The notes beneath the pieces were generated by a model. That model made no database searches. It was not told where the DNA came from and saw nothing but the letters and a program-made list of their open reading frames with translations. A program made the translations under genes and the position numbers. From Alphaproteobacteria bacterium (GTDB lineage: Bacteria > Pseudomonadota > Alphaproteobacteria > Micropepsales > Micropepsaceae), in assembly GCA_017307355.1 (NCBI GenBank), contig JAFKFG010000012.1, positions 161,932-225,931 of the forward strand: a stretch of 64,000 nucleotides of DNA, in the 5' to 3' direction. This document shows, piece by piece, positions 48,807 to 60,120 of this stretch (its first letter is position 1; each line of letters starts with the position of its first letter).

Positions 48807-49661
48807 ATGTCTTTTCGAAACACGCTTGCCCGCGAGCTTACCGTGTCCGGCACCGCTTTGCATGCCGGAACGCTGGTGACCATGACCCTGAAGCCGGGAA
48901 CGCCGGGAGACGGCGTGATTTTCCGCCGCCGCGACAAGGCCGATGCGGAGATTCCGGCTCTCTACGATCGCGTGGGCGAGACCCGCCTGGGCACGGTGAT
49001 CGCGCAGGACGGCATCAGCGTGGGCGTGATCGAGCATCTGATGGCGGCGGTGGCGGGCGCGGGAATTGACGATCTGCTGGTGATTTTGGATGGGCCGGAG
49101 CCGCCGATTTTGGACGGCGATGCCTTGTCCTATCTGGTGTTGATCGAGAGGGCAGGCGTGACGGCCACGAAAGAGCCGCGCCGCGCCATCCGGGTTTTGC
49201 GGGAAGTGACGGTGTCGGAGAAGAACGCCTCCGCCACACTTCATCCGGCGAATGAAACGGCTTACGATTTTCTGCTGGAATATGACACGCCCGCCATCGG
49301 GCGGCAGGATTTCCGTTTCGTCTTTTCCCCCGGCAATTTCCGCGAATTGATCGCGCCCGCGCGCACTTTTGGCTTCGCCAAGGATCTGGAAGCGCTGAAC
49401 GCCATGAGTCTGGCCAAGGGCGCGTCCCTGGAAAATACCCTGGCGCTGGACGAGGCCGGGGTGATCAACAAGGACCGCCAGCGTTTCGCGGATGAATTCG
49501 TGCGCCACAAAATTCTGGACGCCATCGGCGACATGGCGCTGGCGGGGGCGCCCCTGATCGCCCGGTTCGAGGGCATCCGCTCCGGCCATGGCCTCAACAA
49601 CCGGCTGCTCCGGGCGCTTTTTGCCGACCCGGCCAATTACGAAATGGTCATGCTTCCCTGA
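48807..49661 (+). CDS. lpxC: UDP-3-O-acyl-GlcNAc deacetylase LpxC
   Basis: Zinc deacetylase of 284 residues for the committed step of lipid A synthesis. ELTVSGTALHAG begins domain I. EHLMAAVAGAGIDD carries the first zinc His and DGPEPPILDGDA the active-site strand. FADEFVRHKILDAIGDMALAG carries the second His and the Asp ligand, and RSGHGLNNRLL the catalytic His. It is slightly shorter than the usual ~300 residues, at the N-terminus. Placement right after the division cluster is typical. Confidence 0.95.
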   Translation: MSFRNTLARELTVSGTALHAGTLVTMTLKPGTPGDGVIFRRRDKADAEIPALYDRVGETRLGTVIAQDGISVGVIEHLMAAVAGAGIDDLLVILDGPEPPILDGDALSYLVLIERAGVTATKEPRRAIRVLREVTVSEKNASATLHPANETAYDFLLEYDTPAIGRQDFRFVFSPGNFRELIAPARTFGFAKDLEALNAMSLAKGASLENTLALDEAGVINKDRQRFADEFVRHKILDAIGDMALAGAPLIARFEGIRSGHGLNNRLLRALFADPANYEMVMLP

Positions 49662-49678
49662 TGGCCCCGGGCTTGTGC

Positions 49679-49684
49679 TATAAG
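49679..49684 (+). promoter_or_regulatory. Extended -10 element upstream of bamD
   Basis: TTGTGCTATAAG ends at 49684 and includes TGCTATAAG, the same core as before lpxC and close to the rnpB -10. It would start a transcript near 49691, about 73 bases before the bamD ATG. No convincing -35 is seen. Confidence 0.45.
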
Positions 49685-49763
49685 AAAAGCCTGGTCCGGA
49701 CTGGAGCCGCCGTCAGGCGTAAGCTATTGTCCAGACAGAGCAATTCTCGAGGTTCGCCGTCCG

Positions 49764-50636
49764 ATGCCGATTCCTGGCCTGATTTCCGCCCGCCCGATCC
49801 GCGCCGCGTTGCTGGTGCTGGCCCTGGGAACCGCGCTGGGCGGCTGCAGTCTTCTGGGCTTGGACAAGGACGATGCCAGCAACGACCTGAACAAGGACGC
49901 GGCCGAATATCGCGAGCGTCCGGTGGAACAGATCTATGGCGATGCCTGGGCCCAGATCAACAAGCGCAACTGGGAAGAAGCCGCCAAGCAGTTCAATGAA
50001 GTGGACCGCCAGCATCCTTATTCGGTGTGGGCGCGCCGGGCCCAGCTGATGAGCGCCTTCTGCTCCTACCAGGCGAACAAATATGGCGATGCCGTCGCCA
50101 CCGCCGACCAATATATCTCGCTGCATCCAGGCAGCAAGGAAGTCGCCTATGCCTTCTATCTGAAGGCAATTTCGCTGTACGAGCAGATCGTGGACGTCAA
50201 TCGCGACCAGGCGAACACGCAAGGCGCCCTGGTGGCGTTGCAGGACGTGGTGCAGCGTTTCCCCGATACCGAATATGCCCGCGACGCCACCCTCAAGATC
50301 GACCTCACCCAAGACCATCTGGCCGGCAAGGAAATGGCGGTCGGTCGCTATTACCTGACCCGGGGCGACTATATCGGCGGCATCAACCGCTTTAAGGCCG
50401 TGGTGCAGCAATACCAGACCACGCCCCAGATCGCCGAAGCGTTGGAGCGTCTGACCGAAGCCTATTACGCGCTGGGCCTGGACAGCGAGGCCCAGACCGC
50501 CGCCGCGGTGCTGGGTGCCAATTATCCCGGCAGCCAATGGTACACGGACGCCTACAACATCCTGAGAGGGCGCAATCTCAAGCCCAAGGAAGACAAAGGC
50601 TCCTGGATCAGCCAAGCTTTCCACCGGATCCTCTGA
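49764..50636 (+). CDS. bamD: Outer-membrane assembly lipoprotein BamD
   Basis: Essential lipoprotein of the Bam complex, 290 residues. The lipoprotein signal ends in lipobox LGGC (Cys near 29). The rest is TPR-like helical repeats with the BamD start RPVEQIYGDAWAQINKRNWEEAAKQFNEVDRQHPYS. Later conserved segments include QYISLHPGSKEVAYAFYLKAISLYEQI and DTEYARDATLKIDL. It docks on BamA to fold barrels such as the predicted porin-like protein at 14.2 kb. It is followed 13 bp later by recN. Confidence 0.95.
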   Translation: MPIPGLISARPIRAALLVLALGTALGGCSLLGLDKDDASNDLNKDAAEYRERPVEQIYGDAWAQINKRNWEEAAKQFNEVDRQHPYSVWARRAQLMSAFCSYQANKYGDAVATADQYISLHPGSKEVAYAFYLKAISLYEQIVDVNRDQANTQGALVALQDVVQRFPDTEYARDATLKIDLTQDHLAGKEMAVGRYYLTRGDYIGGINRFKAVVQQYQTTPQIAEALERLTEAYYALGLDSEAQTAAAVLGANYPGSQWYTDAYNILRGRNLKPKEDKGSWISQAFHRIL

Positions 50637-50649
50637 GAGTCGTTTTCCG

Positions 50650-54488
<3,839 letters not shown>

Positions 54489-54492
54489 TGCG

Positions 54493-54554
54493 CCTCACCC
54501 TTCGACAAGCTCAGGGTGAGGACTTCCTCATGCTGAGCTTGTCGAAGCATGAGG
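54493..54554. repeat. REP-like palindrome pair, locus A
   Basis: Two hairpins in tandem. The first is CCTCACCCT / AGGGTGAGG (54493-54501 and 54513-54521) with loop TCGACAAGCTC. The second is CCTCATGCT / AGCATGAGG (54526-54534 and 54546-54554) with the reverse complement of that loop. Stems differ while the 11-base loop is identical. It lies between the convergent ligA and aminopeptidase P genes. A second locus is at 62646-62711. Confidence 0.85.
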
Positions 54555-54577
54555 ATCGCGCAATGGTGATAGTCGGG

Positions 54578-56404
54578 CTAGACGGCGCGCGTCGCCGTCT
54601 CCAGCCAGGCGCGGGTTTCCTCATCCACCAGCGGCCGTAACGTCTCCAGCACCCGGGCGTGATAGGCGTTGAGCCAGATGCGCTCGGCATCGGTGAGAAG
54701 CCCGGGTTCCACCAAATTGAGGTCGATGGGCGCCAAGGTGATGGTTTCGAACCCCATCATCGGCCGCTCGCCGTCCGGCATCGGCTTGGGCTCGGTCACC
54801 ACCACCAGATTTTCGATGCGGATACCGTATTCGCCCGTCTTGTAATAGCCGGGCTCGTTCGAGCAGATCATGCCGGGCATCAGCGGTTGGCTGACCGGGC
54901 GCTTGGAGATGTTCTGCGGCCCTTCATGCACCGAAAGATACGAGCCGACGCCATGGCCGGTGCCATGGTCGTAATCCAATCCCGCTTCCCATAGTGGCCG
55001 CCGCGCGAAACTGTCGAGCTGCATGCCGATGGTGCCTTCTGGAAAACGCGCCGTGGCGAGCGCGATATGGCCTTTGAGCACGCGGGTAAAACGATCGCGC
55101 ATTTCCGGCGTCGGTGTGCCCACGATCACGGTGCGGGTGACGTCGGTGGTGCCGTCGGGATATTGCGCCCCGGAATCGATCAGGAACATCTGATTGTTGA
55201 GAATGGGCGCGTTGGTCGAGCGGGTGACGCGATAATGAACGATGGCGCCATTGCTGCCCGCGCCGGAAATGGAATCGAAGGATAGATCGGACAGATAATT
55301 GGTGGCGCGGCGGAAGCCCTCAAGGGCCTCGGCGGCTGCGATTTCGGTCAGATCGCCATTGGGCGCCTCGCGCGCGAACCAGCCGAGAAAGCGCGACAGC
55401 GCCGCGCCATCACGGATATGCGCCTTGCGGGTGCCTTCGATTTCCAGCGGATTTTTGCAGGCCTTGGGCAATTGGCAGGGATCGGGCCCGTTCTTCACCT
55501 TCGCGCCCGCTTTGCCCAGGCGGTCGAAGATAGCGAAGGCCGCCGTGCCGGGATCGGCCAGCACGGTCTTGCCGTTCAACTCGTCCAGCGCTGTCGTGAA
55601 ATCCGACGCGGGCGCCAGGCGCACGCCATCGCCCAGATGCGCGATCAGTTCGGGCGAGCGCTTATTTTCGTCCAGGAAGAGGTCGGCGCTGCCATCGGCA
55701 TGCAGGATCGCCAGCGCCAGCACGAAGGGGGTGTGGGGCAGGTCGGTGCCCCGGATGTTGAACAGCCAGCAGACGGAATCGCAGAGTGTGATGACGGCCG
55801 CATCGACATGATTTTTCCGTAACGCCGCCGCCACCCGCGCGCGCTTGGCGGCGCTGTCCTCGCCCGCCAGATTCATCGCATGGGGCACGGCCTTGCCGGA
55901 CGGCGCCGCGGGCCGGTCGGTCCACACTGTATCGATGGGATTTGTATCGCATGCGACCAGGCTGGCGCCGGCGCGCTCGGCCGCATGGCGCAGGCTGGCC
56001 GCGCCATTGGCGGTGGTGAGCCAGGGATCGAAGCCCAGCTTGGCGCCTTGGGGCAGGTGATCGGGGAGCCAGCCTTGCGGGCCTTCGGCCACCAGATCGC
56101 GGGGCTCGAACAGCGATGTGTCGGTCTGGGCGCGCACCTGCAAGGTGTAGCGGCCATCGACGAAGATCGCCGCTTTGTCCGCCAGCACCACGGCGGCGCC
56201 TGCCGATCCGGTGAAGGATGTCAGCCAGGCCAGGCGCTCGGCATTGGCGGGCAGATATTCATTCTGATGCATGTCGGAATGGGGTACCACGAACCCGTCC
56301 AGCCCGCGCGCCGTCAGCTCCATGCGCAATGCCTGCAGCCGTGCCGCCACGGTCGAAGGATCGGAGCGGTCTTCATAGGTCTGGAAGGAGGTCGGCTTGT
56401 CCAT
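54578..56404 (-). CDS. Aminopeptidase P family (Xaa-Pro aminopeptidase), three-domain type
   Basis: Cytosolic metallopeptidase of 608 residues releasing the N-terminal residue before proline. Two creatinase-like N-terminal domains (about 1-300) precede the pita-bread domain. That domain has the metal ligands Asp in MFLIDSGAQYPDGTTDVTRT, His in DHGTGHGVGSYLSVHE, and Glu in ICSNEPGYYKTGEYGIRIEN and MGFETITLAPID. The length matches the eukaryote-like APP1 form common in alphaproteobacteria. The start at 56404 was chosen because upstream residues are Arg-rich shadow sequence. Confidence 0.92.
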   Translation of the reverse strand: MDKPTSFQTYEDRSDPSTVAARLQALRMELTARGLDGFVVPHSDMHQNEYLPANAERLAWLTSFTGSAGAAVVLADKAAIFVDGRYTLQVRAQTDTSLFEPRDLVAEGPQGWLPDHLPQGAKLGFDPWLTTANGAASLRHAAERAGASLVACDTNPIDTVWTDRPAAPSGKAVPHAMNLAGEDSAAKRARVAAALRKNHVDAAVITLCDSVCWLFNIRGTDLPHTPFVLALAILHADGSADLFLDENKRSPELIAHLGDGVRLAPASDFTTALDELNGKTVLADPGTAAFAIFDRLGKAGAKVKNGPDPCQLPKACKNPLEIEGTRKAHIRDGAALSRFLGWFAREAPNGDLTEIAAAEALEGFRRATNYLSDLSFDSISGAGSNGAIVHYRVTRSTNAPILNNQMFLIDSGAQYPDGTTDVTRTVIVGTPTPEMRDRFTRVLKGHIALATARFPEGTIGMQLDSFARRPLWEAGLDYDHGTGHGVGSYLSVHEGPQNISKRPVSQPLMPGMICSNEPGYYKTGEYGIRIENLVVVTEPKPMPDGERPMMGFETITLAPIDLNLVEPGLLTDAERIWLNAYHARVLETLRPLVDEETRAWLETATRAV

Positions 56405-56436
56405 TGGGGCTCTCGGGCTGCGGAGGCGCCGCAAGC

Positions 56437-57294
56437 CTAGCGCCCCGGTTTCTCCAAGACCAGCGCGCTCCAAGGCCCTTCCCGGCGGCGGCCAAGGAAC
56501 CTCAAGCCCTGATAAAAGCTGAGGATCAGGGCTTCCTGATTGTGCAGCAGGCCGGAGAGAACCAGGGTGGCGCCGGGAGCCAGCGCGTTCACGATCTGCG
56601 GCATCAGCCGGGTGAGCGGCCCCGCCAGGATGTTGGCGATGATCAGGTCGTAAGGCGCCGATGCGGCCAGCACGGGATTGATTAGCCCGTCCGCCACCAC
56701 GCCGCGCACCAAGGGGCCCACGCCATTGCCGACCGCATTTTCATCCGTGACTTCGATGGCGACCGGATCGATGTCCGATGCCAGCACGGGGCGCTTCCAT
56801 AATTTTGCGGCGCCGATGGCGAGAAGCCCGGTGCCGCAACCCAGATCCAGCACATTGGCATAGGCGCGGCGGCGCGCCAGGTCGGAGAGCACGGCAAGGC
56901 ACAGCGCGGTGGTTTCGTGATGCCCGGTGCCGAAAGCCAGCCCGGCTTCGATCCGCATCGGGATCACGCCATGCGGCACCTGGCCCGCGTCATGCGCGCC
57001 ATAGACGAAAAAGCGCCCGGCCCGGACCGGCGGCAAGCCTTCCTGGGACAGGCGGATCCAATCCTGGTCGGGTAGGGGCGCGACCGTGATGTCGCGGCCT
57101 GCGATCCTGGACAATTGGGCGGCGTCGGGTTCTTCCGTATACAGAGCTTCGACCACGGCGTTGGCGCCGAAGGGTTCTTCCGCGATCAGGACCGCCTGGG
57201 GCTCGGAGGCCAGTTCCAGCAAGGAGGCCATGTCGGGGGCTTCCTGCTTGGGTAGATTAATCCAGGCCTTCCAGAGAGGCGGGGAGGTGTCCAT
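56437..57294 (-). CDS. prmA: Ribosomal protein L11 methyltransferase PrmA
   Basis: SAM-dependent methyltransferase of 285 residues modifying L11. PVRAGRFFVYGAHD and PMRIEAGLAFGTGHHETTALCLAVL lead into the SAM motif VLDLGCGTGLLAIGAAKLW and ASDIDPVAIEVTDEN. LIIANILAGPLTRLMPQI is the (N/D)PPF-like site of this family. The start at 57294 (MDTSPP) is preferred over a Met 25 residues upstream, which lies inside the GIY-YIG element. The Shine-Dalgarno match is weak; the element ends only 20 bp upstream. Confidence 0.92.
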   Translation of the reverse strand: MDTSPPLWKAWINLPKQEAPDMASLLELASEPQAVLIAEEPFGANAVVEALYTEEPDAAQLSRIAGRDITVAPLPDQDWIRLSQEGLPPVRAGRFFVYGAHDAGQVPHGVIPMRIEAGLAFGTGHHETTALCLAVLSDLARRRAYANVLDLGCGTGLLAIGAAKLWKRPVLASDIDPVAIEVTDENAVGNGVGPLVRGVVADGLINPVLAASAPYDLIIANILAGPLTRLMPQIVNALAPGATLVLSGLLHNQEALILSFYQGLRFLGRRREGPWSALVLEKPGR

Positions 57295-57314
57295 ATTGTT
57301 TCTATCTGCCTTCG

Positions 57315-57349
57315 TGTCATGGCCCGGGAATCCGGGCCATCCAGGTGAT
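57315..57349 (+). repeat. Left end repeat of the GIY-YIG unit
   Basis: Composed of TGTC, palindrome arms ATGGCCCGG (57319-57327) and CCGGGCCAT (57332-57340) with loop GAAT, then CCAGGTGAT. It is inverted relative to the copy at 57658-57694. Confidence 0.85.
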
Positions 57350-57358
57350 GTCGCGCCG

Positions 57359-57646
57359 ATGCCGAACACCTATTATGTTTATATCTTGGCAAGCAAGCGA
57401 AACGGTACGCTTTATGTCGGTGTGACCAATGACTTGGCGCGGCGGCTAAACGAGCATCGCGAAGGCGTGGTGCCGGGATTTACCAAGCGGTATGGCGTCA
57501 CGAGGTTGGTTTACTATGAAATCTTCGACGACATTCACGCGGCCCTTCATCGGGAAACGCAAATGAAGAAATACAAGCGCGAATGGAAGCTAAATCTCAT
57601 TCAACAAAACAACGAAGAATGGAAAGACTTGGCCGGCAGTCTTTGA
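57359..57646 (+). CDS. Small GIY-YIG nuclease domain protein
   Basis: A 95-residue stand-alone GIY-YIG domain. The two core strands read YYVYIL (5-10) and LYVGVT (18-23). Conserved positions include the Arg of DLARRLNEH, the Lys of FTKRYG, the Glu of HRETQMKKYKREWK (putative metal ligand) and a following Asn-rich end. This matches the UPF0213/YhbQ-like family of putative DNA endonucleases of unknown role. The gene is AT-richer than its neighbours and antisense to them. It is enclosed by inverted palindromic repeats that leave only 9 and 11 bp. The ATG at 57359 sits just after the left repeat, with no good Shine-Dalgarno. Confidence 0.88.
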   Translation: MPNTYYVYILASKRNGTLYVGVTNDLARRLNEHREGVVPGFTKRYGVTRLVYYEIFDDIHAALHRETQMKKYKREWKLNLIQQNNEEWKDLAGSL

Positions 57647-57657
57647 GGTGTATTTCG

Positions 57658-57694
57658 ATCACCTGGATGGCCCGCACTCCGGCGGGCCATGACA
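57658..57694 (-). repeat. Right end repeat of the GIY-YIG unit
   Basis: Read on the minus strand: TGTC, arms ATGGCCCGC and GCGGGCCAT with a six-base loop, then CCAGGTGAT. The innermost stem pair is C-G where the left copy has G-C, so pairing is kept while sequence differs. The outer sequences are identical to the left copy. Confidence 0.85.
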
Positions 57695-57703
57695 AGGGGG
57701 TGC

Positions 57704-60034
57704 CTATGCCCGGGTCACGAACTGGTCGATAACCTTCTTCTCGCCGGCCTTGTCGAATTCCACGGTCAGCTTGTTGCCTTCGACATAGCGCACCCGGCCA
57801 TAGCCGAATTTCTGATGAAACACTCGGTCGCCGCGCGTGTAATGCGAAGCGTCCGGATCGCTGGTCTGCACCGAATAGGCTTGCGCCTCGATCAGGGGCG
57901 GGCGGGTGCGGCCCTGGGCGGCGGCGCGGTTGGCCTGGGCTCGTTTCCAGCCGGGGCTTTCATAGGTGCTGGCGAAAGCCGGGCCGCCGGCATTGTCGCG
58001 GAAACCCGTGGCGCCGCCGTAAAAGCCTTCGTCCACGATGGTCTGGACATGGGCTTCGGGAATTTCGCTCAAGAAACGCGATGGCAAAGCGCTCTGCCAG
58101 CTGCCATGCACCCGGCGATTGGCGGCAAAGGAAATCCGTGCCCGCTGCTTGGCGCGGGTGAGGCCGACATAGGCGAGGCGGCGCTCTTCTTCCAAGCCCG
58201 CCAGACCATTCTCATCCATGGTGCGCTGACTGGGAAACAAGCCTTCTTCCCAGCCGGGCAGGAAGACGGTGTCGAACTCCAAGCCCTTGGCGGCATGCAA
58301 GGTCATCAGATTGATGCGGTCGCCGGATTCGTCCTGGGCAATTTCCATCACCAGGCTGACATGCTCCAAAAAGCCCGCCAGCGATTCAAACCCTTCCATC
58401 GAACGGACGAATTCCTTGAGGTTATCGAGGCGTCCAGGCGCTTCCGCCGATTTGTCGGCCTTCAACATGTCGGTATAGCCGGATTCATCCAGCACCATTT
58501 CCGCCAGTTCCGCGTGCGGCAGCACATGCGATGTTTCGGTCCAGCGGGCGAAATTGGCGGCCAATTCGGTCAATGCCTTGCGCGCCTTGGGCGGCAGCTC
58601 GTCCGTCTCGGCGATCTCGCGCGCCGCCGCCAAAAGCGGCATCTGCCGGGCGCGGGCGAAGGCATGCAAGGTCGCCACGCTGGCATCGCCGATGCCGCGC
58701 TTGGGCTTGTTGACGATGCGCTCGAACGCCAGATCGTCGTCGCCCTGCGCGATCAGGCGCAGATAGGCCATGGCGTCGCGAATTTCCGCCCGCTCGTAAA
58801 AGCGTGGACCGCCGATCACGCGATAGGGCAGGCCCAAGGAGATGAAGCGGTCTTCGAATTCGCGCATCTGGAAAGAGGCGCGCACCAGGATCGCCATGTC
58901 GCCATAGCGCGCGCCCTGGCGGTGCAAGTCTTCAGCCTCGGCGGCGACATTGCGGGCTTCCTCCTCGGCATCCCACACGCCTTGGACGCGGATCTGTTCG
59001 CCCGGATCGCCTTCGGTCCAAAGCGTCTTGCCCAGCCGGCCCTTGTTGGCGGCGATCAGGCCGGAGGCGGCGCCCAGGATCACGGGGGTGGAGCGGTAAT
59101 TGCGCTCCAGCCGGATCACTTTCGCGCCGGGGAAGTCATGCTCGAAGCGCAGGATGTTTTCCACTTCCGCGCCGCGCCAGGCATAGATCGATTGGTCGTC
59201 ATCGCCCACCACGCAGACATTACCGCTCTGGCTGGCCAGAAGTTTCAGCCAGAGATACTGCACCACATTGGTGTCCTGATATTCGTCCACCAGCATGTAG
59301 CGGAAGCGGTCGCGATAATCGGCCAGGATGTCGGGATTGGTTTTCAGGATGTGCAGGGTCTCCAGCAGCAGATCGCCGAAATCCGCCGCGTTCAGCGCGC
59401 GCAACCGTTCCTGATATTGCCGGTAGAGCAGCTTGCCCTTGCCGAAGGCATAGCCTTGGCCGTCGCTGTCGGAAACATCGTCGGGTCTCAATCCCCGGTT
59501 TTTCCAATTGTCGATCAGCGCCGCCAAAGTGCGCACCGGCCAGCGTTTCTCGTCGATGCCTTCGGCGTCGACAAGCTGTTTCATCAACCGGAGCTGGTCG
59601 TCACTGTCCAGGATGGTGAAATTGCTTTTCAGCCCCGCCAGTTCGGCGTGACGGCGCAGCATCTTGGCGCCGATGGAGTGGAAAGTGCCCAGCCACTGCA
59701 TGCCTTCCACCACCCCGCCGATCAGGGCGCCGATGCGCTCCTTCATTTCGCGGGCGGCCTTGTTGGTGAAGGTCACCGACAGGATCTGGCCGGGCCAGGC
59801 CCGGCGGGTGGCCAGGATATGGGCCAGGCGGGTGGTGAGAACGCGGGTCTTGCCCGTGCCCGCACCCGCCAGGACCAGTACCGGCCCGTCCACGGTCTCC
59901 ACCGCCTCGCGCTGCTCCTTGTTGAGGCCGGCGAGATAGGGCGGGTCGCGGGGTACTGGCGTGGACGAGGGCGCGGACGGCTCGCCGTCGCCGAAAGCCG
60001 CGTCCAGCGGGTCGGAATAGGGGTGATGGCTCAT
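57704..60034 (-). CDS. uvrD: UvrD/PcrA-type ATP-dependent DNA helicase
   Basis: Superfamily 1A 3'-5' helicase of 776 residues used in nucleotide-excision and mismatch repair and replication restart. Motifs in order: Q-motif GLNKEQREAVE, Walker A LAGAGTGKTRVLTTR, Ia VTFTNKAAREMKERI, II VDEYQDTN, III VVGDDDQSIYAWRGAE, IV LERNYRST, V MTLHAAKGLEFDTVFLPGWEEGLFP, and VI ERRLAYVGLTRAK. A Tudor-like C-terminal end (DRVFHQKFGYGRVRYVEGNKLTVEFD) is also present. The start at 60034 has AAGGG at good spacing. About 45 extra N-terminal residues precede the helicase core. Confidence 0.94.
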   Translation of the reverse strand: MSHHPYSDPLDAAFGDGEPSAPSSTPVPRDPPYLAGLNKEQREAVETVDGPVLVLAGAGTGKTRVLTTRLAHILATRRAWPGQILSVTFTNKAAREMKERIGALIGGVVEGMQWLGTFHSIGAKMLRRHAELAGLKSNFTILDSDDQLRLMKQLVDAEGIDEKRWPVRTLAALIDNWKNRGLRPDDVSDSDGQGYAFGKGKLLYRQYQERLRALNAADFGDLLLETLHILKTNPDILADYRDRFRYMLVDEYQDTNVVQYLWLKLLASQSGNVCVVGDDDQSIYAWRGAEVENILRFEHDFPGAKVIRLERNYRSTPVILGAASGLIAANKGRLGKTLWTEGDPGEQIRVQGVWDAEEEARNVAAEAEDLHRQGARYGDMAILVRASFQMREFEDRFISLGLPYRVIGGPRFYERAEIRDAMAYLRLIAQGDDDLAFERIVNKPKRGIGDASVATLHAFARARQMPLLAAAREIAETDELPPKARKALTELAANFARWTETSHVLPHAELAEMVLDESGYTDMLKADKSAEAPGRLDNLKEFVRSMEGFESLAGFLEHVSLVMEIAQDESGDRINLMTLHAAKGLEFDTVFLPGWEEGLFPSQRTMDENGLAGLEEERRLAYVGLTRAKQRARISFAANRRVHGSWQSALPSRFLSEIPEAHVQTIVDEGFYGGATGFRDNAGGPAFASTYESPGWKRAQANRAAAQGRTRPPLIEAQAYSVQTSDPDASHYTRGDRVFHQKFGYGRVRYVEGNKLTVEFDKAGEKKVIDQFVTRA

Positions 60035-60120
60035 GAGTCCCTTATTGTAGCAGGGGCCGGACGCAAAAGTCCTGCTTTTGTTCTCTTGCTTGGCAGGGCC
60101 CGGAACCCGCACAAACCTGC

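Larger units (their letters stand above)
57315..57694 (+). mobile_element. Compact GIY-YIG unit with inverted palindromic ends
   Basis: A 380-bp unit comprising a GIY-YIG gene (57359-57646) bracketed by two inverted copies of a 35-37 base repeat. The left copy ends 9 bp before the ATG; the right copy starts 11 bp after the stop. The whole sits between uvrD and prmA, which are otherwise consecutive leftward genes. The coding part has about 49% G+C by hand count, visibly lower than its neighbours. No direct target duplication is seen. Mobility is inferred, not shown. Confidence 0.6.

Noticed and set aside
57301..57369. Longer prmA N-terminus starting at 57369
   Set aside because: It would run through the left repeat of the GIY-YIG unit and adds 25 residues unlike PrmA.
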